This document shows, piece by piece, positions 44,504-55,078 of a stretch of 64,000 nt of DNA. Location of the stretch: contig WACJ01000501.1 in the NCBI GenBank assembly GCA_008973525.1, positions 1,860,001-1,924,000 on the forward strand, read 5' to 3'. The notes under the pieces are model-generated. The model saw only the letters and a program-made list of their open reading frames with translations. It did no database searches and was not told the origin of the DNA. A program made the translations under genes and the position numbers. The number at the start of each line of letters is the position of its first letter. The first letter of the stretch is position 1. This DNA comes from Stenopsyche tienmushanensis. Taxonomy: Eukaryota > Arthropoda > Insecta > Trichoptera > Stenopsychidae.

Positions 44504-45540
44504 ATGCCAGAAGGAGCAGAGCTCATTGCCTTCGCACTGCTGGTGACAGCTCGGCATCCATGGGAAATGAAGGCGACGCCAGAATCAACGCGTGGGTGCG
44601 GGAAAATCGCCTGCAGCTGGTGGCAGAGAAAACGGAGGCAATGATCTGCAGCAGAAGAAGAAGACTAAGGGTCCAAACAATTTGTTGTCAACGGTCACGA
44701 GGTTGAATACAGCAAAATTCTGAGATACCTCAGGAAGCAGCTATACACTCAATCCTTTTTTGCGGAGCCCCGATATGGCATGAGTCGTTCAGACATAAGA
44801 GCTACAGAAAGAAGTTGGTAACGGCAGGGAGCGCTCCAAGTCACCACACGGTGCTCGTGATCGCTGGAATTACCCCGTTGGACCTCCCAGCAAAGAAAAG
44901 AGCCTTGGACTTGGACGAAGACCCCAAAAACCACAAAGAGCATGACCAGAAACTGAAGGAAGCCTGGCAGTAGAGATGGGATAAGTCCAGTAAGAGAAGT
45001 TGGATTCACTGACTTATCTCGGTCGTAAGCCGGTGGAGGGCCCGAAAACATGGTGAAACGACCTACCGCTTGACTCAGGTGCTCACTGGGCATGGTTTAG
45101 TAGGGAGGGGTTTAGCGGGTACAATCCTACACTACCCGCGAAGGGTGTCTTGCCTTGTAAGAGCTCATCCGTGGAATATGGAATAAAGGTGGTGCAAACC
45201 TGAAGCGGATTGGTAAGGAAGCATCCGTGGCGTGCCACCACTACCAAGCGCATGTCGACGAAGCCGAACACACCATCACTGAGTGTGAGGCTTGGATTAC
45301 GTTGAAAAAATTCTGAGCGCCAAAGACGGCAGTGAGATTGGGAGAGAGGCGCAGAGGGGCTTTCCAACACTAGAATAGGGCAAATTACTTGAGGCCAGAC
45401 TACCTGTCCTCCTGAAGCAATGTGGAAAACAATATCAAGGAGGCAGAGAAGGACAAGGGAGGGATTTAGTCAGTAAGCATGACACTACCCTGGGATCAAA
45501 TCCAGGAGCTCTTATGCAAGATTCCCCTCCCACAGGAAAA
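44504..45540 (+). pseudogene. Second R1-like copy, plus strand, head to head with the first
   Basis: On the plus strand: AELIAFALLVTARHP (the FADD box has lost its two Asp), NRLQLVAEKTEAMICSRR, a deletion of the palm-thumb junction, HSILFCGAPIWHESF, VLVIAGITPLDLPAKKRALD and LTQVLTGHGL. At ~45095-45215 a piece resembling the family's own 3' UTR interrupts the frame. It then resumes with LKRIGKE and EAEHTI and, after another deletion, YVEKILSAKDG. The 3' UTR ends in ccctcccacagg plus A7 at 45540. It is much more damaged than its neighbour. Confidence 0.8.
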
Positions 45541-47811
45541 AAAGATTCAGAACGATAATTGAAAAATCGTGTAAAATAATGACTTCAATCACTTAAAAAG
45601 CACATTTATATTTAATTTCCAACCAATATATATTTAATTTACAAGTTAATGTAATTACTCTTTATTTACAATATATGCAGCAAGCAGGCAAGCGACCAGC
45701 GGGGTTGAAGTAGCATGGAGGTTGAATCTCCCCGTGGAACGCTGTCGATGTTCCCTTTGTGACGATGCGCACCAACGACCAGCCTTCTTCGTCGCCTTCC
45801 TCTTGCTACCTTTTTTTTCCATCACCTAGCAACTTGCGTTGCTAGGTCATTCGGCCACGACGAAACAATCAAACAGCGGCTCTCAATCTTTCAACTTTTA
45901 TAAAGAAGTTACTTTTGGTAAACCGAAAAGAATGATAACATTTTAAATTTTGATTGAACGAAAACCGGAACTGAATCGATTAAAAAATATCGGTTTTTTC
46001 GGTTCGATGTACGTCTTATTCGAAGGAGAGTTTGGTTGATATTTTGTTGCTCTTCAGTTCATGTTTGATTGTATTTATTTGATAATACTGTAATCTTTAC
46101 TCTATGTTCATTCATTTTAACGTTTGAAAAATTCAAAAACGAATCGCCCGGAACTGAAATGAAACGATAACAAAACGAAAAAATAACAGTTGGAAGATCT
46201 GCTTTTATAAACAAATATCAAACAATTTAAATAGTAAATGTATGTGCATGTAAATGTAATTTACGCGATAATTGAACACGTCGCGCAAAAAAATCCGCAA
46301 ACAAAAGAGAATCGTGGATTTTATATAAAAAAGACTCTCATAATTACATATATAATTTATATCAAAAGTAACATAAAAAGGGTTCATTTTTCTAGTTTTA
46401 ATTGTAGATTAAATTTTTTAATAGAATATTGATTTCGATAATGTAACAACTTTAAATGGGTTAAGGGTAGAACATAAGAGAAATTACAAAGGTCATTCTG
46501 AATGATGTTGATCTAGATCAGGGGCGCCCATGCCAAAGAACCGCAAATTCTGTCTGATGGTTTGTGAACTTACCAAACAATTGAGCAAAGTTTATGGATT
46601 TTGGGCCCGTCAGCTGAGTTTCTGACTAACGGTAATTGGGTGGTAAAACTTGTGAGATTTCGCAATATAATTAATCGATATAAATTTGTGAACGAACAAT
46701 CTAATCGACTGTATGATGGTTGCTATATTGAAAACTGTAAATTTTAACATTTTAATAAGCACACACAAAATAAGTTAGGGTTGTCGTTCGTTTTGAGACT
46801 AATATAGATATTTATGGTAGAATAAGCATGACGAGTCAGTATGCGCTCTCAACAGCAAATCCAGTGAAGCCACTCAATACAAAATACATTTTGAAATATG
46901 TGTGTTGTGCTTCATCAGGTATGTTTCCGAAAATAATTTCCCTGCAGAGTAGAGTTTTCCAACTGGGATCATTTTGGCCAAGCATTTAGTTTTGTCGTGG
47001 AAATGGGACGTATGTACTTGGGAGTTTATACAATTGAAACACGTTCGTTGGCTCTTTTACGGGTCGTACGATGCAACAACCGAGTTGACCACATGCATTC
47101 CCGGAACTCTTCCTGACTCATTAGCCTAGGAAATTGTGCGCCTCACCCTCTGCTGCCGAAAGGGAAACTTTTCATTATTCAGGCAACCCTTCGGACTAAC
47201 AAGGCGTGCCGGGAATTTAGGGAACAATGTCAAACTTCCAAACACCACGGACGCTTTTGTCCGGACCATCCTTGTTTTATAATTCTCGTGTAAATTTGCA
47301 CATTGACCCCTGAAGGCTAACACTGACATAATGGGGAGGCTGTTTAGGGAATAATAAGAGCGGACAAATAACCCGGGATAATGTATGGATGAATGAACTG
47401 TTGAATGCCACGTGTCATACTCGGGGACAATACGGAGCGTCGTAAAACCTATCCTTGGTGTTGGTCGCAATTCAACGACGTATGACTCTGATTAAATGCC
47501 CTTTTTCGCCATTAAATGAAATAGTGGATAAAAATAGTGGTTAACCGTAAAAATATATAATAAAAAACCGTAAATGTGCATCTGTAATCGAAGCATTATC
47601 AGGGAAATCCAAATATTAGTTGGATGACATACAGACGACAGACCATTCTCTTAAGGATTTGTTTACATGGTTATTTTATTTTATAGTCAAGTATTTGTAT
47701 ATAATGGTTGTGCATTCACAAAAAACTCAAATATTATTTTCTATAAGGATGTATTGAGAAGCAGAAGTGCTTTTCTTGTTATAATTCAATATTACGAGTA
47801 CTTTTGATCGT
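45541..47811. other. Non-genic; GC-richer patches at 45.68-45.87 and 46.97-47.48 kb
   Basis: No gene recognised. The first patch holds the hairpin listed next. The second has a 114-codon minus-strand frame (47126-47470) with no known motif and steadier base composition than its flanks, which may be regulatory or an old element. Confidence 0.4.
45824..45847. promoter_or_regulatory. Perfect 10-bp inverted repeat (X-box-like half-sites)
   Basis: The arms acctagcaac and gttgctaggt are separated by ttgc. The half-site GTTGCTAGG resembles the RFX (X-box) half-site, though the usual order of the two halves in an X-box is the reverse. It could be a protein-binding site, a short hairpin or chance. 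Confidence 0.45.
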
Positions 47812-48065
47812 TGTTACGCTCCCAAGCGTTCATCAAGATGTTATGTAGCCTGGTGGATGTGATGGAAGTAGACGGGCGTCAAACATAAATAGTCTCATTT
47901 TAGATAACTTCTTTATTGAACGCGAGAGAGAGATCTGGCTGCGGGAAGGACGTCCTCCCGCAGCCAAGGCTATCCGACGAATCTTCACAACTCCCACCTC
48001 CTCCGCGTCATTGCCGAACCGACAATGATGCACACAAGAAACGATTAGTGTCGTTCCTTCAGACG
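47812..48065 (-). repeat. LTR fragment, minus strand, 47.8 kb
   Basis: On the minus strand it reads from the acgcggaggaggtgggag stretch through ctgcgggaggacgtccttcc and tctctctctcgcg to GCTTGGGAGCGTAACA at 47812, the LTR 3' end. It is related to the 37- and 41-kb members (the shared gcgggaggacgtccttcc element is at 37.27 kb). The 5' part is missing. Confidence 0.7.
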
Positions 48066-48169
48066 CAGTATGTCCGCGACGCCCCAGAAGATGACCCAGA
48101 CAATTTAGATTCTTCTACAGGCGCCCTAGTTACGTTCTAGTACAGCCAATGAGTGAGTGAGAAGTAGCA

Positions 48170-48305
48170 TCTTAGGTTGCGCACCGCATAATTACTTGTT
48201 TTCTCACAAATGAAGACGTGAAATCAAATGAAATTTTAAGGAGACTTGAGACACATTTCGGTGATGCTATTTGAAGTAAGACTCGAGTGTTTGAAGTAAG
48301 ACACC
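48170..48305 (+). pseudogene. N-terminal mariner transposase fragment
   Basis: A plus-strand frame reads IITCFLTNEDVKSNEILRR, LETHFGDAI, then a stop and SKTRVFE. It corresponds to the fragment at 61.54-61.64 kb (REILARRLET, LGDATLSKTQVFD), the N-terminal DNA-binding part of a mariner transposase. It is truncated. Confidence 0.7.
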
Positions 48306-48589
48306 CTGTATAGGCAATTCTTGATTACACATCACTGAATAATATTATTGATCAACATAATATAATCGAAGACAGATTGATGGTTTTATGACAATAAAGG
48401 CTGCAAAATAAAAATCATAGTGCTTTGAATTAACTGCTGTGGCGTGAGACTCAGTTATCTTAACAGCTCCGGGTGATGACAGCATTCACTCCTTCTAGAA
48501 AACGGGTGCTTATCTCCCTGCAGATGAAGTCGAAAAGAAGGGCGTTCTAAAGACAAGAAGAAAAAAAAAATCAATATTATGTGACCAAA

Positions 48590-48910
48590 ATGGCAGCTCT
48601 GCCGCTGTAAATCTGCGCGGATATAATTCGCCACATTAGAAGCGACACCTTTTTGTCTTCCTTCAGACCTTCCATTTTCCTTTCTTTACCGTATTTTACC
48701 TAAAGAGGGGGAATGCGGATGCAGAGGAAACGCGAAATGAGAGTTCAGGGATAGCCTTGGCATCGGGAATAGGGATTCTTCACGCTGGCTTGTTTGTTAT
48801 CTCGTGACTGTAACCTCTTTTTCCGCTAAATAAGGATGATTGTTAAAATGAGTATATTTCTGTCATATTCAACAACTCCTATTTTTCTACTTGGCTTCCT
48901 TCGTCTGATA
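48590..48910 (+). repeat. Divergent LTR-like repeat, copy at 48.6 kb
   Basis: Its first half has the layout of the GC-rich LTR family (gccgctgtaaatctgcgcgg, attcgccacatta, gcgacacc, gtcttccttcag). Its second half (tttgttatctcgtgactgta) matches the 5.7-kb copy. It is non-coding. Confidence 0.55.
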
Positions 48911-49690
48911 GCAGATGCAACGGTAGACGAACTAACCAAAATTTGACTAGACTAAATTAAAAAAAAATACAAGCAATATAGACTGCACGTCGTCCTGCAA
49001 TCGTTTTAATTACGGTCCTACCATTTTTATTTCAGATTCCGTTTTTGAGGCTCCCGAAAGTGAAGAACCGAGGAACAGTCGAGAGGAAGCCTGGAAAGAG
49101 CCGCCTGAATGCAAGTATCATGGGAACTGGAGGGAGCGACTGGATGGTTTCGACTGTCAGGAGCTCAGATGATGCATTTTTGTATACTGATAAGATCGCC
49201 CCGTATAACTAAATCAGTTGGAATAGAGGGACATCCTTACGCATTTTATCGGGATATAGAGTCGACTCAATAGGGAAGAAAAAGGGATCTTGGTTGTGAA
49301 GTAGAGTATTTAACGGAGGACTTAATTATGATATTTTAGCAACTTATAAACTAACAATGGGGTCTTTTTATTAACGAAATGAATTGAAATAAAGCATTTA
49401 AATACAATTGTTCGCAAAATAATATATTTACATAGAATTAAATATAATTACATTTACGGTACATAATCATTTTATAACAATTTTGTTATGATAGCTTCAA
49501 AATAAAACATGGAAAAGAGCTTTTTGATAAAAAAAAATCCTTTTTACAAGAGTGCTTACAAATATTTTATTAAGCCGACAAATTATGAAAAATGTTAGTA
49601 TATCTTCAAAAAATTTTAAGCAGTTTGGTATCCTTAAAGAGTTTGCAAACTAATTAATTGACTTGATATCCTTGATATGTCGCCTTGTAT
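48911..49690. other. AT-rich stretch downstream of the LRR gene
   Basis: No gene recognised. A GC-richer bit near 49.03-49.18 kb is unidentified. Confidence 0.5.
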
Positions 49691-49696
49691 TTTATT
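49691..49696 (-). terminator. Polyadenylation signal of the LRR gene
   Basis: AATAAA on the minus strand, about 55 nt after the stop codon at 49751-49753. A short 3' UTR ending soon after is plausible. Confidence 0.55.
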
Positions 49697-49750
49697 AAAA
49701 AAATCAAAGGTACAAAATAGGTGGACCATTTCAAAATACTTAGGTCGAAT

Positions 49751-52700
49751 TCACGTGTTTGTTTTACATAAAAATGGATCAACTTCTTCAGCATAACTCC
49801 ATTTTTTAAGCAAAGTTGGAGTCAAATGTGCATTGCAATCGGAAAGCTCTTCGTCTTCATCGATTAGGCACATTGGATGCTTTCCATCGTGACTTATCGA
49901 AAGAAGACGAATGTTTTTAAGAAACTTATTAAATGGCAAATCTTTAACGCAGTTGCAAATCCATGGATTGCCATGAAGAGTTACGGTTAGAAAGGTGTTA
50001 CTTTTTCTTGTCAAGAAGTCGGAAGGTAATGTCGTCAAATTGTTGCAATGTATCGATAAATCTGCCAACGACTTGTGAGAGCTGAACTTGGAAGAAATAC
50101 ATGAGAGCTGATTACCGTTCAAAATCAATCGAGACAAATGTTGAAGATTTTCTATGACCTCATAATCAAATTCCTTAATTGAATTGTCGGCCAGATTGAT
50201 GCTTCTCATATTTTTATTATAAAGAAACTGATCAAAGACTTCAACAATACGGTTTTTACTGAAATCTACAAATTCCAAGTTGGTTAGTTTCCGAATGTTT
50301 TGGGAATTAATCCATTGAATCTTGTTGTTTGAAGCGGTCAAATGTGTGATATTTGAAGGAAATGGAAAATTTTTAGTAATATATTCGAACTTATTAAAAC
50401 TGATATCGAGTGCCTTGGCGTTTATATTATCAGTAAACATCATTTTACTTAAAAACGTAAGTTGATTGTGAGACAAATTTATATTTTGGAGTTTCTTTAG
50501 GTTGCTAAAAATATTACCGGGTAGTGTCTTTAAACGATTTTTTGACAAATCGATCAGAGTTATCTCTTCATTCTTTTTGAAGATATCGGAAGATATGGAT
50601 GAAATATTATTATTATCGAGATAGATTTCTTTTATTCGCTTGCATTGCGAAAACAAATCTACATGTAACATGTGTAATTCATTTCTGCTTAGTTTAATAA
50701 ATGTAATGTTAATCAAACTAAAGAAGATCGATTTTTCCAAGCCGGTCAGCTTATTATTACTGAGATCAACTTCAGACACTTCCCCTGTACTACTGAAAAA
50801 CTTATCAGGCAGACTTGCGAGTTCATTGCTATTCAGATAGATTACTTCTAATTGCTTAGTTTCTGAGAGCAAACTAGATGAAATATTAGTCAAGCGATTT
50901 CGCGACAGGTCGACAGTCTTCAGTGCGACATTATTTGAGAACAAATCTGACGGAATAAAGTTTAAGCAGTTATCATTCAAAGAAACCTCAACGAGGAGAT
51001 ACAAGTATGCAAATGTTTTATCTTCGATTTCTTGCAACTTGTTGTGTTGAAGATCTAAAGTCCTGAGATTGAGGTTGCTTCGAAATTGATCCACAGAGAG
51101 ATTTTCGATCAAATTAAAATGGAGTATAAGATTTCTAAGCGAAATGTTGTTGCTGAAAAGTCTATTTGGCAATCGTTTCAATTTGTTGTATGACAGATTT
51201 AATTCAGTCAAATTCCCAAGTCCATTAAAAGCAAATTCACTCAAATTCATTAAATTGTTATTATTAAGATTCAGCAATGTCAACATCGAAATGTTGCCTA
51301 GCTCGACGTCTAATGTTTCTATTTGGTTGTAATTTAAATGAAGCTCCTTCAACAACTTGAGATTGTAAAAAACATTCGAATGCAATTTTATTATGATATT
51401 TCTACTCAAATCAAGAATTCCAAGAGAGATTAGGGGACTGAATATATTAACAGGAAGGTTTTTTAAAGAATTCGACGATATGTTGAGCAAATGAAGTGAC
51501 GTGAGGTTAGCGAAAGCTTTCTCGTTAAAACGTGTCAGTAGATTTTGGTGTAAATTTAGCTCCCGAAGATTTTCCAAAGATGCAAAGGAGTTTGATGGAA
51601 TTGTCATAAACTTGTTCGATTCGAGATATAAATTAATAAGTGATGTCAAATTTGTCAAGAAACTTAAAGGAAAGGAAACCAATTGGTTTGAATTAAGATT
51701 TAAAGTGTTAAGATACAGCAAACCATTAAAAGCTCTAGGTGAAATTATATGAATATGGTTCGAGTTAAGATTAATTTCCATTAGTTTGTGAGAATGTACA
51801 AAAGCATTACCTGGGAGAAATTCTATCAAATTGGATGAGAGATCTAAATGAGTCAACGATTCCAACCCACCGAATGTTTTGCTTGTAATTGTATTTATTG
51901 TGTTATTAGATATATTTAAAATAGTAAGTTTTGTCAAATGTGAAAATGCGTTATCCGACAAGGAACTAATCACATTGTTATAGAGATATAACTTAGTGAG
52001 TGATTCCAACCCACCGAATGTTTTGCTTGTAATTGTATTTATTGTGTTATTAAATATACTTAAAATAGTAAGTTTTGTCAAATGTGAAAAGGCGTTATCC
52101 GACACGGAACTAATCACATTGTTATAGAGATATAATTTAGTCAGCGATTCCAACCCATTGAATGTTTTACTTGTTATCACATTAATTTTGTTATCGCGTA
52201 GGCTTAAAATGCTAAGTTTTGTCAAATGTAAAAATGCGTTATCGGAGACTGAGTTCATCACATTGTTATAGAGCTGCAAATCAGTCAGCGATTCCAGCCC
52301 ACTGAATGTTTTGTTTGTTATTGTATTTAATTTGTTATCGTAGAGATATAAAATATTAAGTTTTTTCAAATGTGTAAACGCGTTATCCGACATGGAACTA
52401 ATCACATTGCTATAGAGATACAACATAGTCAGCGATTCCAACCCACTGAATGTTTTACTTGTTATCACATTTATTTTGTTATCGCGTAGACTTAAAATAC
52501 TAAGTTTTTTTAAATGTAAAAACGCGTTATCCGACACTGAGCTAATCACATTGTTATAGAGCTGCAACTCAGTCAGCGATTCCAGTCCACTGAATGTTTT
52601 GTTTGTTATTGTATTTATTGTGTTATTGAATATACTTAAAAGAGTAAGTTTTGTCAAATGTGAAAACGCGTTATCCGACACGGAACTAATCACATTGTTA

Positions 52701-54877
52701 TAGAGATATAATTTAGTCAGCGATTCCAACCCATTGAATGTTTTACTTGTTATCACATTAATTTTGTTATCGCGTAGGCTTAAAATGCTAAGTTTTGTCA
52801 AATGTAAAAATGCGTTATCGGAGACTGAGTTCATCACATTGTTATAGAGCTGCAAATCAGTCAGCGATTCCAGCCCACTGAATGTTTTGTTTGTTATTGT
52901 ATTTAATTTGTTATCGTAGAGATATAAAATATTAAGTTTTTTCAAATGTGTAAACGCGTTATCCGACATGGAACTAATCACATTGCTATAGAGATACAAC
53001 ATAGTCAGCGATTCCAACCCACTGAATGTTTTACTTGTTATCACATTTATTTTGTTATCGCGTAGACTTAAAATACTAAGTTTTTTCAAATGTAAAAACG
53101 CATTATCCGACACTGAGCTAATAACATTGTTATAGAGCTGCAACTCAGTCAGCGATTCCAGCCCACTGAATGTTTTGTTTGTTATTGTATTTATTGTGTT
53201 ATTGAATATACTTAAAAGAGTAAGTCTTGTCAAATGTGAAAACGCGTTATCCGACACGGAACTAATCACATTGTTATAGAGATATAATTTAGTCAGCGAT
53301 TCCAACCCATTGAATGTTTTACTTGTTATCACATTCATTTTGCTATCGCGTAGGCTTAAAATGCTAAGTTTTGTCAAATGTAAAAATGCGTTATCGGACA
53401 CTGAGTTCATCACATTGTTATAGAGCTGCAAATCAGTCAGCGATTCCAGCCCACTGAATGTTTTGTTTGTTATTGTATTTATTTTGTTATCGTAGAGATA
53501 TAAAATATTAAGTTTTGTCAAATGTGTAAACGCGTAATCCGACACGGAACTAATCACATTGTTATAGAGATACAACTTAGTCAGCGATTCCAACCCACTG
53601 AATGTTTTAGTTGTTATCATATTTATTTTGTTATCGCGTAGACTTAAAATATTAAGTTTTTCCAAATGTAAAAACGCGTTATCCGACACTGAGCTAATCA
53701 CATTGTTATAGAGCTGCAACTCAGTCATCGATTCCAGTCTACTGAATGTTTTGTTTGTTATTGTATTTATTGTGTTATTGAATATACTTAAAAGAGTTAG
53801 TTTTTTCAAATGTGAAAAGGCTTTATCCGACACGAAACTAATCACATTGTTATAGAGATACATCTTAGTCAGCGATTTCAACCCAGTGAATGTTTCACTT
53901 GTTATTGTATTTATTGAGTTATCGCGTAGACTTAAAATACTAAGTTTTGTCAAGCGTAAAAACGCGTTATCCGACACTGAGCTAATTACATTGTTATAGA
54001 GATGTAACTCTATCAGCGATTCCAACCCACTGAATGTTTTGTTTGTTATTGTATTTATTGTGTTATTGAATATGCTTAAAATAGTAAGTTTTTTCAAATG
54101 TGAAAACGCGTTATCCGACACGGAACTAATGACATTGCTATAGAGATATAAGTTAGTCAGCGATTCCAACCCACTGAATGTTTTACTTGTTATCACATTT
54201 ATTTTGTTATCGCGTAGACTTAAAATACTAAGTTTTGTCAAATGTAAAAACGCGTTATCCGACACTGAGCTAATCACATTATTATAGAGCTGTAACTCAG
54301 TCAGCGATTCCAACCCACTGAATGTTTTACTTGTTATTGCATATATTTTGTTATCATTTAGATTTAAAATAGTAAGGTTTTTCAAATGTGAAAACGCTCT
54401 ATCCGACACGGAGTTAATCACATTGTATGAAAGATCCAACCATGTTAACGATTTTACTCCACTTAATATCTCGTTTTTTATTACAGTTATCCTGTTTGAT
54501 TTGAGTGACAAAAATTGAAGATTTTTGAAATTCCAAAAAATATTATTTGGTGGCCATGTTGTACAATTTGAGTTATCTTCGGGTTTCAATTGGTTTTGTA
54601 TTGTGTCTATAAATATGGTTAGCTCTTCTATTTGAAATAGCTTGATTTTAATGTTTCCATTTATATTATTTAGAACTGAAAGCGTTGGGGTCGAGTTGTA
54701 GGCGATTCTAAAATTTGATTTATATTTGTCGGATATAGACACATTTTTACTTTCAATACATGGAAGTGATCCACTATAAGGCAAGCATGCAAATTCTACC
54801 CAACACGAAAGGTGAAATTGACCGTTAATAAATTGAATGTATGTAAATAACACGATCAGATATCGGATGGACTCCAT
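49751..54877 (-). CDS. Large secreted leucine-rich-repeat protein
   Basis: 1708 residues in one uninterrupted frame. A signal peptide (residues 1-19 or 20, hydrophobic, then GQ) is followed by a Cys-bearing N-terminal cap (Cys 25, 31, 40, 105). About 60 LRRs of 24 residues (LxxLxLxxNxIxxIxxxxFxxL) start near residue 118, and a C-terminal cap (NPWICNC...C...C, about 1640-1690) follows. There is no membrane segment or kinase/TIR domain, so it is an extracellular binding protein; its ligand is unknown. Residues ~140-1012 form an array of two alternating LRR types, and the later LRRs are diverse. Many NNT/NKT sequons sit at repeat intervals. It resembles insect extracellular LRR proteins (chaoptin-, slit- or LRIM-like architectures) without matching one clearly. 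The ATG at 54877 is chosen because the signal peptide follows at once. It is intronless, which is unusual for this size and could mean a retrocopy or a lineage-specific expansion. Confidence 0.85.
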   Translation of the reverse strand: MESIRYLIVLFTYIQFINGQFHLSCWVEFACLPYSGSLPCIESKNVSISDKYKSNFRIAYNSTPTLSVLNNINGNIKIKLFQIEELTIFIDTIQNQLKPEDNSNCTTWPPNNIFWNFKNLQFLSLKSNRITVIKNEILSGVKSLTWLDLSYNVINSVSDRAFSHLKNLTILNLNDNKIYAITSKTFSGLESLTELQLYNNVISSVSDNAFLHLTKLSILSLRDNKINVITSKTFSGLESLTNLYLYSNVISSVSDNAFSHLKKLTILSIFNNTINTITNKTFSGLESLIELHLYNNVISSVSDNAFLRLTKLSILSLRDNSINTITSETFTGLKSLTKMYLYNNVISFVSDKAFSHLKKLTLLSIFNNTINTITNKTFSRLESMTELQLYNNVISSVSDNAFLHLEKLNILSLRDNKINMITTKTFSGLESLTKLYLYNNVISSVSDYAFTHLTKLNILYLYDNKINTITNKTFSGLESLTDLQLYNNVMNSVSDNAFLHLTKLSILSLRDSKMNVITSKTFNGLESLTKLYLYNNVISSVSDNAFSHLTRLTLLSIFNNTINTITNKTFSGLESLTELQLYNNVISSVSDNAFLHLKKLSILSLRDNKINVITSKTFSGLESLTMLYLYSNVISSMSDNAFTHLKKLNILYLYDNKLNTITNKTFSGLESLTDLQLYNNVMNSVSDNAFLHLTKLSILSLRDNKINVITSKTFNGLESLTKLYLYNNVISSVSDNAFSHLTKLTLLSIFNNTINTITNKTFSGLESLTELQLYNNVISSVSDNAFLHLKKLSILSLRDNKINVITSKTFSGLESLTMLYLYSNVISSMSDNAFTHLKKLNILYLYDNKLNTITNKTFSGLESLTDLQLYNNVMNSVSDNAFLHLTKLSILSLRDNKINVITSKTFNGLESLTKLYLYNNVISSVSDNAFSHLTKLTILSIFNNTINTITSKTFGGLESLTKLYLYNNVISSLSDNAFSHLTKLTILNISNNTINTITSKTFGGLESLTHLDLSSNLIEFLPGNAFVHSHKLMEINLNSNHIHIISPRAFNGLLYLNTLNLNSNQLVSFPLSFLTNLTSLINLYLESNKFMTIPSNSFASLENLRELNLHQNLLTRFNEKAFANLTSLHLLNISSNSLKNLPVNIFSPLISLGILDLSRNIIIKLHSNVFYNLKLLKELHLNYNQIETLDVELGNISMLTLLNLNNNNLMNLSEFAFNGLGNLTELNLSYNKLKRLPNRLFSNNISLRNLILHFNLIENLSVDQFRSNLNLRTLDLQHNKLQEIEDKTFAYLYLLVEVSLNDNCLNFIPSDLFSNNVALKTVDLSRNRLTNISSSLLSETKQLEVIYLNSNELASLPDKFFSSTGEVSEVDLSNNKLTGLEKSIFFSLINITFIKLSRNELHMLHVDLFSQCKRIKEIYLDNNNISSISSDIFKKNEEITLIDLSKNRLKTLPGNIFSNLKKLQNINLSHNQLTFLSKMMFTDNINAKALDISFNKFEYITKNFPFPSNITHLTASNNKIQWINSQNIRKLTNLEFVDFSKNRIVEVFDQFLYNKNMRSINLADNSIKEFDYEVIENLQHLSRLILNGNQLSCISSKFSSHKSLADLSIHCNNLTTLPSDFLTRKSNTFLTVTLHGNPWICNCVKDLPFNKFLKNIRLLSISHDGKHPMCLIDEDEELSDCNAHLTPTLLKKWSYAEEVDPFLCKTNT
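51840..54445 (-). repeat. Coding tandem array of LRR pairs with 576-bp higher-order units
   Basis: The basic unit is 144 bp (48 residues: one LRR around LYLYNNVISSVSDNAF, the next around ILSLRDNKINVITSKTF or a SIFNNTINTITNKTF variant). Four pairs make a 576-bp unit. Equivalent points lie at 52141, 52717, 53293 and 53869, exactly 576 apart. Units 52141-52716 and 52717-53292 differ at about five positions by eye, while 53293-53868 is clearly more diverged. About 18 pairs are present in total. Confidence 0.9.
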
Positions 54878-55078
54878 TATTATCTATCGTAGATTGTTAA
54901 TGCTTAAACTTTTTATGTTTTAAATTACTTTAAATTTAAAAATAGATACAACTAAGATGTATTCATGGACGGCATAAATCTAATATCATAATGAAGATAA
55001 TTGATTTAAAAATAAACATTTAAATTTTATAAGAACAATATAATGCTTGGAGCGAAAGAGCAATTTTTGATGAATAAA
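54878..55078. promoter_or_regulatory. Upstream region of the LRR gene
   Basis: About 200 bp of very AT-rich sequence between the LRR start codon and the candidate exon upstream. No TATA box at a convincing distance or initiator motif could be assigned. If both genes are real, the promoter of the LRR gene must lie here or overlap the upstream gene. Confidence 0.35.

Noticed and set aside
51840..54445. Satellite DNA interpretation of the 144-bp periodicity
   Set aside because: The frame stays open over more than 2.6 kb and each unit encodes two canonical LRRs, so it is a coding array.
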